Part shown: positions 37,001 through 45,339 of the stretch, one piece after another
Numbering within the stretch: position 1 is the stretch's first letter
Layout: every line of letters starts with the position of its first letter
Assembly (NCBI GenBank): GCA_001460835.1
Contig: CYKH01001432.1
Span: 12,001-58,038 of the forward strand
Length of the DNA stretch: 46,038 bases
Reading direction: 5' to 3'
From: Bodo saltans
Lineage: Eukaryota > Euglenozoa > Kinetoplastea > Eubodonida > Bodonidae
Program-made: the position numbers and the translations under genes
The notes under the pieces: model-generated
The model's database searches: none
What the model was told of the DNA's origin: nothing
Seen by the model: only the letters and a program-made list of their open reading frames with translations

Positions 37001-37426
37001 GCGAACAACGAAATTTTTCCGTTCCTTTTGTCGAAATACCGATGCATGGGAGATGACGCGGATGCCTCAGTGCAACACAGCAATTTAGGGCCTGCTCGTG
37101 ATCCTATTTTGTTAAATTCATTTCCACCGTATGCAGTCGGCGTTTCGTGCGGCGGCCGTGTTTCTGCGATGTTGTGGCGAGAATTTTTTTATTTCGGCAC
37201 TCCCATCACGCTACAAGAGACGCGATGCAGTCCCTTCTCAAATCCTTTCGGCTGGAAGCGCGTCAAGAAAGGGTTGTACCCTTTGACCCTTGAACTCCAA
37301 GAGATTGCTGCCGACCCTCATCGTCGATTGCTGAATCGGGATCTGCCGATGCATTGTAATCTCACGCGGGAGTCGGCGGCGGCGTATCGCGTGAAACAGA
37401 GAAAATATGTGTTGTCGCAACTTTGA
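34031..37426 (+). CDS. Large type II membrane protein, possible glycosyltransferase-like C-terminal domain
   Basis: An 1131-residue protein with a single hydrophobic signal anchor (residues about 8-28, LFALGVCAVIYYILMGGV), giving a short cytosolic N terminus and a large lumenal part. The lumenal part has two cysteine-rich clusters (for example CPAHTRQCVRHCLQSLCC) and a C-terminal region of about 350 residues with HACNFQFLLDAGISFSHVII, WASNELLVRAGIETYV, and later YLEGAFFSREVAREF. The order of a donor-like strand, a landmark segment and an acceptor-like loop recalls core-2/I-branching-type glycosyltransferases, but I do not see a decisive motif, so this is low confidence. Gene context (type II proteins at 37836 and 45340, surface protein at 41423) agrees with a secretory-pathway job. 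The longer frame to 34001 begins with GTG; the ATG at 34031 places the anchor correctly. Confidence 0.72.
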   Translation: MSIARKLFALGVCAVIYYILMGGVTTFWMEQQQPSLPTTQNDDDGSDVSGHSSHNRGGSLIDADVESGSPGRRRNLHQVVPLSLGGGASESPDNASQWLPTGAKLFCPSFDNESYMWLKPEQPFANEVSLFHVHINECPAPVVFYHIPHFPSALKAPVTLRRKQMRAYFRHHDKSSGHHDDIFSPSLNFTAGFSTSATPQSSRSALFVFDTFLWRSIREVTATSLLDCPKRVSSRDDTVETCPAHTRQCVRHCLQSLCCTGIQIVNSATHRQCDLIAARLDETRSDAPYPLTKKPLFLLAQRREFRPSLNTDHLRLVVLSGPQTTMRLYGDRQGRRELLGGGSAMVVALHGIFGSTSSSATYSQSMSGKPLKVTMVIVDDKSGFDVASGWFGQTDASIREQVQTLIMAKGLREDSHDNSTTTIVMTPSVQGLKIVLGSDGKSLVHWNDVITAIMKDKPAGFWALHVGKTWCLVVSVDDLNVPNVEPAVACALIVRPPKTFTMQYVPVELAGNRKVISGLQRAIATTNHNNYSSPMTSPPQVASSSVVDRWVSIDPVTCAPNLRRNECCLPPVALRLVDSAGLLSAPIAGSAEFQELLTDSYYAPRVELVLTEASKSDSGIIFSAETIAASKALLQCVRVVGGSFVFLDNVARGVTRHVVVEVSCSPHDLQHWASLSTNSAESVVGLVLQPHLNEAILSEGIHLPVTALLACLHLHDTVERNEVPSALKTFHSSPARRRLPNDHENHQNNDDAAPVAFSHRAHGQLPFLETQLRLIAAFAPNSLMVLHISAQWKLRLRDWGTLKKFNETVHPRTHINPTRLSVPPSRAAHVHACNFQFLLDAGISFSHVIIWASNELLVRAGIETYVKQFDMSHPGRVDPRDGVAHDNINIPLTWLHDEEHRRYSHRLWEFMPWDGVSQEPALAATFRRRFGGDNGTTNHHDRFGFPTTPRYPLHQVYLEGAFFSREVAREFVNVVSMLKPGTFCTTSGQYANNEIFPFLLSKYRCMGDDADASVQHSNLGPARDPILLNSFPPYAVGVSCGGRVSAMLWREFFYFGTPITLQETRCSPFSNPFGWKRVKKGLYPLTLELQEIAADPHRRLLNRDLPMHCNLTRESAAAYRVKQRKYVLSQL

Positions 37427-37835
37427 ATTCCTACAACACGCACACACATGGTTCAAAGCCTCGAGAGGGGACAAATGAAAAGATGAATTCTCAATCGTGC
37501 TGTAAACATCGGTCCTCCTTCTTTTATACACACCAAGAAGAGCAGGAACGGGAAAAAAAACACAAAAACACGCGCTTGTGTGGGAGACGTTTTGTACCTT
37601 TTAAATATCCCTTTTTTCCAACAGCACTTTGATTTCATGTGTTACTTTTGTTTTCCTGTGCCATTGCAACGATATCTTTTCAAAGCGTTGGCATTGCAAC
37701 CTGTTTCGTATTCATCTGTTTACATTTCGTATGACGTTGGAGTATTCAGAACAATCAAAGCACAAAATTAAGACAACGCAGGAGGTGTCGATTGAACAGA
37801 AATAACACACTCCGCTCCGACCCCCCGATGTCCCT
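37427..37835 (+). other. 409-bp intergenic region with a minimal upstream ORF
   Basis: No gene is seen. A T-rich block lies at about 37600-37640 and another at 37655-37720. The last AG before the gene at 37836 is at 37798-37799. Between it and the start codon is ATG TCC CTA TGA (37828-37839), which overlaps the main ATG in an ATGA-like arrangement. Confidence 0.55.
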
Positions 37836-40800
37836 ATGAAAAGACGGCGTGTGGCTTGGTACTTGGCTGCAGTCGTACTTGCGGCGCTGCTGGTGAGTTT
37901 TTGTTCTCCAGACTCCTTGAGTGGAGCATCAGAGAGTTCCGTATCACCGCCAGCGAACACAGCGCCGCTCACGGGCGTGAATCATCATCAACCACCAGCA
38001 CCTCTTACTCGACGTATTCGTTCGTCTTTTGGATTACCTTTGGAAGTGGAGGCGCCACACGTTGAGGCACCGCCACTACGACGCGTGTTGCTAGGGACAT
38101 TTGATGTCCAACGGGTGAAGCATTTTCCCTTCTCATGGCGTGGTTCTATCGCCCTGATGACATATGCTGCAAAAGCCCAACAACAACACCACCACCAACA
38201 ACAAAAAGAAGAAGAAGTAGACGAAGTATGGCTGGAAATTGTTTTACAACGGGAACTCGCAATCGATGAATTGACGGAGGACAGCAAAGCGTCACGAGAG
38301 CTTGATGGGAGTCTTTCTTGCCCGCATGTCCCGAAGCCTTATGATGGGGTCGTCAATCATGGAATAATGGATTCACAACCGTCATCATCGTTGAATGCAG
38401 TGAACTGGACAGATGTCTTGCGGAACACTGCAGGTCCAGATGGTTTCTTCGCCATGCTGGTCGGACCTGATATCATTCCATTCACAGCACAGCGGCGACG
38501 CTCGGTGGTGAAGCAAGATGCAGGTGCTGCTGGAATCGTCTTAAACGAGGACACCAGGAGCACGTTGATGCAATATGTGCTTACCTCATCTCGACCCCTA
38601 TGGAGGGGTCCCCGTATTGTCGATGGGCAACAGCATCGTAGCAACGAGACGTATGTTGCTGCCGGGGACACGCCAGCAACTACTACATGTACGTATGTGC
38701 TCCAACTTCAGCAACACCACTACAACTACGGAGCTGTTCACGACCGTGATGTCTTTGGTGCACCGCACCGTCCCATGTGGGTGGTGGGGAAGACTGACGG
38801 TTTCGGTCGTGCGGGTGCGATCAAACTGCAACGGCAAAAGCTGAAAGTGTCTCGACTTCTGCACCAAAACAAAAAGAAGCGGAGTGGTGTCGATGATGGT
38901 GAGGGTGCCCACCACAATTCGACCGTGATGGATGAGTTTTTCTCCGCGGTTGACGTCGCAATCACATCAGACTCGGTGCTTGAGATCACTTTGCCCATAC
39001 TACCGTCACCTCCACCATCTTCAGCTCAATCGCTTCCCCGTCGAAGAGCGTGCTCGCTGAAGACGGAGTTGCAACGTCTTCAACAACACGGAGCCAACAA
39101 TGTTGCTGCTCGTGGTCGCTATGTTGCAGTCTCTGCAATCGGCACAGGAACATCAAACCAACACAAGGAAAGGATGCGTGTCGCTTCGAAAATAGAGCGC
39201 ACTTCAGAATTTCTGGATGTGCGTGGGTGGACGTACGACAAGGAGCACCCAATCCGCGGCAAGCAGTACATATGGGAGGCTGATAGCTGTGATGTGATGC
39301 CACTTGTTGACGTTGTCGTCGACACGGACGGTGACGATGATGATGATGGCGTCGCAGCGAAGGCTTCAGGGAAGAGTCAACAACAACGTATTCCTTCTAC
39401 CAACGCCGCTTCATCACTCCAAAATAGTGGCGCTGCTTCTAGTGAGAGGGACACCACCACCACCACCACAAAACGGAGTCGCCGCAATTCGTCACCCTCG
39501 GTGTTAGCTTCCTGCTTCGCGAACCATGGTCACAAGGTATTGTTTCTTGGAGACTCACAGCTGCGGACGTTGTTTCACACCACGGTATCACTATTGACCC
39601 TTCGGAAAGCGATGCAAGGCAAGCTATCGTACGGCCGCCTCTTGATTACCCCACCACCACTCCTGGCCGCCACCGGAAATGAAAGCACACGAACAACGTT
39701 CTCACCGTCCCTCCTGTGTCGTAACAGCAACAACAACAACACAAAGACTGCATTGGAACGTGCTCCCAATACAAACCCAAATCAGTGGAGGTTGTGTACT
39801 ACTGATCATGATGTGACTGCCGGACAGTTGCGGCCTTTGTGTCCCCCTTCAAAGGTCCAAACGGTGGATGAGTGCCTCAGCACCTCTTCACCTGAACACT
39901 CTTCTTCATCGGTGCTGGACAGTTGCGGCCTTTGTGTCCCCCTTCAAAGGTCCAAACGGTGGATGAGTGCCTCAGCACCTCTTCACCTGAACACTCTTCT
40001 TCATCGGTGCTACCGATGTTCCAAAAGGATGGGGCCTTTTTCGGCGAGGTGTCCACCGCCACAACGACAGCAGACAGCGTCACGGCAGCCGCAAGCAGCG
40101 GTGCTTCATCACAACACAGCATCAGCAGCAGTGACATCAGTGCAAGTTTTGTAGAGATGATATGGGATCCATTGCTCCTCAATTTGAGTTATTTCTCTAG
40201 AGCGTCGCATCGGCGTCGTCAGAGGCGTTGGAAGAATCGCCAAGACTCGATGCAACGATGTGCTGGTAAGAGCGATAGGTTGCATCTTCACGTCGATGCC
40301 GATGATAAACGTAACGACGATCAGGCGATGCCACCCCTCCACCAAGCACTTGCTCAGGAGGAAGAAGAAGAGTCCAACACCCGACTTCGTGCACTAGAGG
40401 AGGAGTACAACTTGTACGGCCCCGACGCAGCACTCTTGTCATCCAACGCTACCTTTGCGGCTGGAGGCCCGTCCTCCGGAGCGAGCACATTGCACCGAGC
40501 GTTACTGGGGCCAAACAGTGTGGACACGATTGTGTTGGGCTTTGGCGGGTGGTTTGGCCTCCACCTGTGGCGTTACAGTGACATTGAGCCTCACTTGGCT
40601 GACATAGTGGATGCCCTGTCGCATGTCGCCCAGATCCGGCGATCGTTGCGCAAGAAGCGTCTGGTGGTGTTGGTGGCTGGCACACCGGCGTGGCCTTCGT
40701 ATGTGACATGGGATGGTCACCGACGCAACACGAATTATCGTCTGGGCATCATCACGCAGCTGATCCGCGCCGCCCTTCCCTCATCGTCATCATCATCATC

Positions 40801-40963
40801 TCCTCCACATGCACGTCTTCCATTCGACGTGGTGCATCTCCCGTACTTTGAGATGTCGTATCCCATGAGCCACCTCAGATTTCACGTAAAGGACATTCAC
40901 TACGATCGATCCATGGTGCCGTACGCAATGGTGGAGGTGATTGGAACATTGCTCTGCCAATAG
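37836..40963 (+). CDS. SGNH/PC-esterase-like type II membrane protein, frame broken by a 95-bp duplication
   Basis: The N terminus is a signal anchor (WYLAAVVLAALLVSF). The catalytic-looking part begins with KVLFLGDSQLRTLFHT, the nucleophile block I of SGNH hydrolases (G572, D573, S574 in the first frame). It continues in the second frame with VLGFGGWFGLHLW, LVVLVAGTPAWPSY and a C-terminal HVKDIHYD that should supply the Asp and His. This order matches PC-esterase/TBL/CAS1-like enzymes, which add or remove acetyl groups on glycans in the Golgi. Frame 3 is open to 40154 and frame 2 from about 39917 to 40963. The shift is caused by an exact 95-bp tandem duplication (39822-40011). Deleting one copy gives a single 1010-residue protein. 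The large N-terminal half has low-complexity inserts and no named domain. Confidence 0.78.
39822..40011 (+). repeat. Perfect 95-bp tandem duplication breaking the SGNH gene
   Basis: Bases 39822-39916 are repeated exactly and immediately at 39917-40011. Ninety-five is not a multiple of three. Both copies read GQLRPLCPPSKVQTVDECLS, one in frame 3 and one in frame 2, and the flanking frames fuse correctly if one copy is removed. Confidence 0.95.
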
Positions 40964-41422
40964 AAAATTATTTGATGGCCAAGTCGTACACAAAAACAAA
41001 CATGATATTTGGCAGCGTGGTAAGTGACGCGTTGATACCCCCTTATCAATTTGGTCCAGGAGTGAGAGGCTTTCATAATGATGAGGTGCTTTAATGCATC
41101 ACACAAATGCAACTGAGGTGGGTTGTTCTTGTTGAATACGTAGGACGACCTAGAATACCTTCAAGCCACTCGATAACTTTCGGACCCGAGGGTGATACTG
41201 CCTTGCCACTTCGATGACTTTCTTGCTGCATTGCGTTCCTTTCTACTTTTGTGATTTTCCCCCCAAATTTTGACCACAATTGTTCACTCTATCCCCCTGC
41301 TCGTTGTGTTCAAACGCAGGTCAGATGCGTTGAGAGGGTTGAACAAAGGATTTGAAAATTGGCATACACAATAACAATTGCCCAAGGTATTCTGAGGCTG
41401 GCTTGCGACGAAACGAAAATAT
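40964..41422 (+). other. 459-bp intergenic region
   Basis: No convincing gene, tRNA-like fold or long repeat. It contains a T/C-rich stretch at about 41218-41302 with C-runs (CCCCCC near 41258) that may serve as polypyrimidine tract, followed by AG dinucleotides near 41321-41335. Confidence 0.55.
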
Positions 41423-44400
41423 ATGAGGACTGCGCTTCTTCGCATCTGCGCAACAGCATTTTTTCAGCTGCTGTTGCTTTTGATGTGCGTAGCATCAGAG
41501 TTTACTTTCGAGGCGACCAACGTATTATTTTTCCCACAAACAATCATGACTGCAGGCTCGTACAGCATTAGTTGCAGCGATCCTTCTGAGAGACTGATTG
41601 TTATTGGTTGCTCCCCCCCTGTGAACAATTCATTTCCAGGTGGAGCAGCTTCTCCTACTGATCCTGGTGTTGTGTCGATTCAAGTGCTCAGATCGCCGAG
41701 CCAGTTGACCGTTTCAGATTCTTCAGTATATACCTATTTGAATAATAGTAAGAGTACTCTTGCTGGGTGTTCTATTCACATCACGTACCTTGCCCCAGTC
41801 CCATCAGCCGTGAATCTCTCTGGTAATGTACTTGTTGCTCTGAAAACCTCTCTTGCTGAGCTGCGCATTCTCTTGCATTCCCGACTCACGCTTGGTGGGA
41901 GTTTTGTGTGGATACAAGGCTTGGATGACCCAAACGCGTCGATTGGCTTGGTTTCAGTGGTTGCTGGACCAAAATCGTCGTTCGTGTGCGGTGGCTCGCA
42001 TAGCAGTGCGCCGCGTTGCAGTGTTTCGTTGGGTGCCAGCTTCGTGAGGTTTTCGAAAAGCCCTCCGATTACGAAACTTTTAGTTGTTCTGAACGGAACA
42101 GACGTCACAATGGCAACGTGGCGGTGGCCCTTCAATATCTCATCATTTGCCCTCGTGCTGATCGATAACGTCACAATCACAAGCAGGTGGAGCTATCCAG
42201 TGCCAGACAGCCACTCGATTATCCTCGTGGATGTCATTGGCGCCATTGCAGGCAGCCGCCTTCTGGCACTGCTGAATCCGTATCAACAGTACGACAGAGT
42301 GTCGGTAAGCTACCCGCAGTTTGCAGGCGACATTTCAGCACGCAATTGTTCGTTTGTCGGAGAGGATGACTTCGTTGCTATTTTTGATTTCAGTGATCTC
42401 AAACGCACAACCATCGCGTTGGAATCGGTTTCTGTACTCAGTTTTCTCTTGAATGTTGTGAGAGTCAACACTTTGTCCTTCGATATTAGCGAAATAACTG
42501 CCGTACCACGTTCGCTCACGATCTCCCGAAGCTACCTAGCGAGCGCGAGTTCGCTAATCACTTTCGGAATTGTGGACACTCCAAACTACCGTGACGTGTG
42601 GAACACAGTCGTTATTCGTCACAGCAATATCACAATTCCCGCACTGCGCGAGTTGCTATCCATAGAAATCGACGGAAGTGCCGTATCCCTTGTTGCACCA
42701 CCGTTGGGATCACATCTTGTACACCTTGCAATGAATTTTACCTTGCACCGCTGCGTTGTGTCGCTGGCAAGCAACACGGCTAGTCTCCTTGCTGTGCTTG
42801 GTCCTGAAGGCAGCGCAACCCAAGCGCCATTCCCAATCATCTCGAACTCAACAGTACGCTTTGAGGGTGTTGTCATTGAGCAACTGTGGCAAGCAAAGTT
42901 GTACATGGGGTATGTATTTCCTGCAGTGTCAGTCATACACTTGAAGAACGTTTCCAACACAACGATTGCTTTTATTGCGTGTGATGTCAGCGTGCGTCAG
43001 GTATCACCGGCATCTGCGGTCTTACGTACTGCGTTGCTGCTGGAGATTCATGGGATGTTTCTGCACTCCAGCATTGTATTTGAACGTTCATCGTTCGCAG
43101 TTGACACACGAGGGAATTTCACGGCCCCTTCTGCTCTTCAAATGCCGATTATTGCCTTTAGCAGCGATGTCATATCGACAACAATAGGCATCGTGGCCTC
43201 CAACTTCACAAATATACCAATCATTACAAGCGGCGCGCAGCTGGCAAACTTACATCGCTCAACGTCTGCTGTTTTTATGGTTGGCTGTCACAATCGATGG
43301 TGCCCGAAACAACAGCCCTCGTCAAGCAACTGCATGGGCTTATCCATTGATAATGTTTACAATAAAACGGAGTTTGTGGGATCCTCTGCCGTCGTAACAC
43401 ACTGCACGTCGACATCATACACGTTCACACAACCAAAATCGAATACCTCGATGGTCACCTTAACGCCCTCTGTAAGTCATTCGTTGGAGTTTGTTTTAGC
43501 CACTCCTGTGCCAATACTATCACGCACTCTCGCCGCTGCTCCGGCGGCAACACAAATTTTTACAGTCGCCATCGCAGCGCCGTTGGCGAGTGCAGTACTT
43601 GCTACCTCGGTCGCCGGTGTAATTCAGCGTAGCACGGTGGTGTTGCAGTTCAGCACGTGCACTCTTGACGGCGACGAGACCAGGGTCTACGCATTGCCCC
43701 CACGCGGCCAGCAGCTGGCCATAAACGAGAACCCCACACGACTGTCGTTCGGTTATGCAACGGGCTCGATGTACCGCGGCGGGGCTGTGGGCAACAGCGC
43801 CCTCCTCGTTGGTGTGTGCGTGGCAGTAATTCCAGCTGTGGCGCTTTACCATCGCTTTTCCCAATCCAACGACGACTCGCCAAAGTCCATCAGCTGTTCT
43901 CTCGCTCGCCTTCGACTGCCCAGCCGCGTGTTTGTTGTGCTCTCTGTTCTGCTTCAGCCGACTGCCACAGCGTGTGCGGGCTTGCTATTTCTTGCTCTTT
44001 CTGCTGGTGACGTCGTGCTTGCCGTGGCGGCGGCGCTCCTGTGGTTTTGTGTGATCCTGTGGTTTGTGTGGGCGGTGCAACACGGTTGCAGTAAGCTCGT
44101 GGTGGCATGTATGAAGCCGCCGCGTGATGATGGTGCTTTCGATTTTATTCTTGAGCGGCCTAACGATTGGGTCCCACAGCCCCACCTTACGGATGCGACG
44201 GCGCCATCTACCAAACTGAAGTGGATTATGGACGCGAGCGAGAAGGGAGCAAAACACTTCGCGCTTCAGTTTTCTGTTCTGATAGCGCCTGTCGGCAAAG
44301 GAACATATCGGCAACAGTACTATTGTTTCGGGTGCCTTTGGTCGGTGATTACTGGTGTTGTTGGTGCGCTGGATCCAAGTGCGGCGTCGTCGTGCCAATT

Positions 44401-44929
44401 AGCGCAGGTCACTCTCGTTGCTGTTGCTGCGCTTTCCCTCGTGTCCCTGGTGGCCATCCGGCCGTACACATCGAAGTTTGACCAAGGATTTCAGATCCTA
44501 CTCGAACTGCTGAGTTTGATCGCCGCCGTGCTGATTCTGACGGGAGCCGGCGCGAGTGGTGGCGCGATGAGCATCTCCTACGCGCAGATTGGCATCTCTT
44601 TCATCGTCTCGTTACTGCGCGGTGCTAACCGCGTTCTTTTGTGGTGCACCGACCTTCAATGGACAAACCACAGCGTGGATAAGAAGAAGAAAGTGAGGCA
44701 ATTGAATCCCACTTGTTCAGTGGTGCAACATTTGAACCTATCTTACTCTAGTGCCGGCGAATCGGTTGTTGCGGGCTCGTTCACACACAACAGCATCAGA
44801 AACAGCAGTTTTCATCCTCCCTGCGATCACGATTACACTTCTGCACTGCAACGCCGCGTTCATCGAGAAATGGAACAACGGCGCGACCAGTTGAAGTATC
44901 TCATAGAATTTATCACGTCCACGAGGTAA
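41423..44929 (+). CDS. Large surface protein: signal peptide, N-glycosylated ectodomain, polytopic C terminus
   Basis: The 1168-residue product starts with a clear signal peptide (LLRICATAFFQLLLLLMCVA). The ectodomain of about 770 residues is beta-rich, with many NxS/T sequons and recurring short units of the type FxSSxFxV, VVIRHSNITI and TISRSYLASASS, which suggests a right-handed helix or adhesin-like repeat. A block of five to six hydrophobic spans follows from about 43795 (SALLVGVCVAVIPAVAL, VFVVLSVLL, AALLWFCVILWFVWAV, VTLVAVAALSLVSLVAI, LIAAVLILTGAGA), and then a basic cytoplasmic tail with KKKKVR. The large ectodomain with a multi-span ending recalls the trypanosomatid dispersed gene family 1 (DGF-1), a resemblance of layout rather than a proven relationship. 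It shares layout, not obvious sequence, with the giant EGF protein at the other end of the window. Confidence 0.8.
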   Translation: MRTALLRICATAFFQLLLLLMCVASEFTFEATNVLFFPQTIMTAGSYSISCSDPSERLIVIGCSPPVNNSFPGGAASPTDPGVVSIQVLRSPSQLTVSDSSVYTYLNNSKSTLAGCSIHITYLAPVPSAVNLSGNVLVALKTSLAELRILLHSRLTLGGSFVWIQGLDDPNASIGLVSVVAGPKSSFVCGGSHSSAPRCSVSLGASFVRFSKSPPITKLLVVLNGTDVTMATWRWPFNISSFALVLIDNVTITSRWSYPVPDSHSIILVDVIGAIAGSRLLALLNPYQQYDRVSVSYPQFAGDISARNCSFVGEDDFVAIFDFSDLKRTTIALESVSVLSFLLNVVRVNTLSFDISEITAVPRSLTISRSYLASASSLITFGIVDTPNYRDVWNTVVIRHSNITIPALRELLSIEIDGSAVSLVAPPLGSHLVHLAMNFTLHRCVVSLASNTASLLAVLGPEGSATQAPFPIISNSTVRFEGVVIEQLWQAKLYMGYVFPAVSVIHLKNVSNTTIAFIACDVSVRQVSPASAVLRTALLLEIHGMFLHSSIVFERSSFAVDTRGNFTAPSALQMPIIAFSSDVISTTIGIVASNFTNIPIITSGAQLANLHRSTSAVFMVGCHNRWCPKQQPSSSNCMGLSIDNVYNKTEFVGSSAVVTHCTSTSYTFTQPKSNTSMVTLTPSVSHSLEFVLATPVPILSRTLAAAPAATQIFTVAIAAPLASAVLATSVAGVIQRSTVVLQFSTCTLDGDETRVYALPPRGQQLAINENPTRLSFGYATGSMYRGGAVGNSALLVGVCVAVIPAVALYHRFSQSNDDSPKSISCSLARLRLPSRVFVVLSVLLQPTATACAGLLFLALSAGDVVLAVAAALLWFCVILWFVWAVQHGCSKLVVACMKPPRDDGAFDFILERPNDWVPQPHLTDATAPSTKLKWIMDASEKGAKHFALQFSVLIAPVGKGTYRQQYYCFGCLWSVITGVVGALDPSAASSCQLAQVTLVAVAALSLVSLVAIRPYTSKFDQGFQILLELLSLIAAVLILTGAGASGGAMSISYAQIGISFIVSLLRGANRVLLWCTDLQWTNHSVDKKKKVRQLNPTCSVVQHLNLSYSSAGESVVAGSFTHNSIRNSSFHPPCDHDYTSALQRRVHREMEQRRDQLKYLIEFITSTR

Positions 44930-45339
44930 GTTTGCGACCAAACAACGCGGTTCTGCGTTGTAGCAAAGACCACAATGACGCTCAAACTATTAATCCCAAT
45001 AGGTCTCTATCCCTGCCCTGAGACCTTCGCAATCTATTTAGGAACCAAAAAAAATGAACCGCCTTTCATCAAAGAAACGACACCTCTCCCCGCCCCCCGT
45101 GCTATTAACTCGAACAATGTGAACAAGAAAGACACAGAACAGTTAGCGATATTTTTTTCCCCCTTCGCCTGTCTTTTTTTCTTCTTCGTCTTCGCGATTT
45201 TTTGTCTACTCCTTGCGTTTACTCCTTGAGTGAATGTGAAGTGCAATATCGAAGTGTTCCGTCGTTGGGTCATCGAAGAAAAGAAAGAGAACAGAAACTA
45301 CGTAGTTTTTTTTTTTTTTTTTTTATCAAGAAGAAAGGA
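44930..45339 (+). other. 410-bp intergenic region
   Basis: No gene accepted. An 84-codon frame at 44975-45229 has an ATG, but its C-terminal half is a translated T/C tract (45150-45200), so it is most likely leader or UTR sequence. A T19 run at 45306-45324 lies just before the next gene. Confidence 0.55.
45306..45330 (+). promoter_or_regulatory. Probable trans-splice acceptor for the last gene
   Basis: A pure T19 run is followed by ATCAAG, with AG at 45329-45330, nine bases before the ATG at 45340. It is the cleanest acceptor-like signal in the window. Confidence 0.58.

Noticed and set aside
44975-45229. An 84-codon ATG frame with a hydrophobic C terminus between the last two genes
   Set aside because: The hydrophobic end is a translated T/C tract lying directly upstream of a splice-acceptor-like site; no conserved motif is present.
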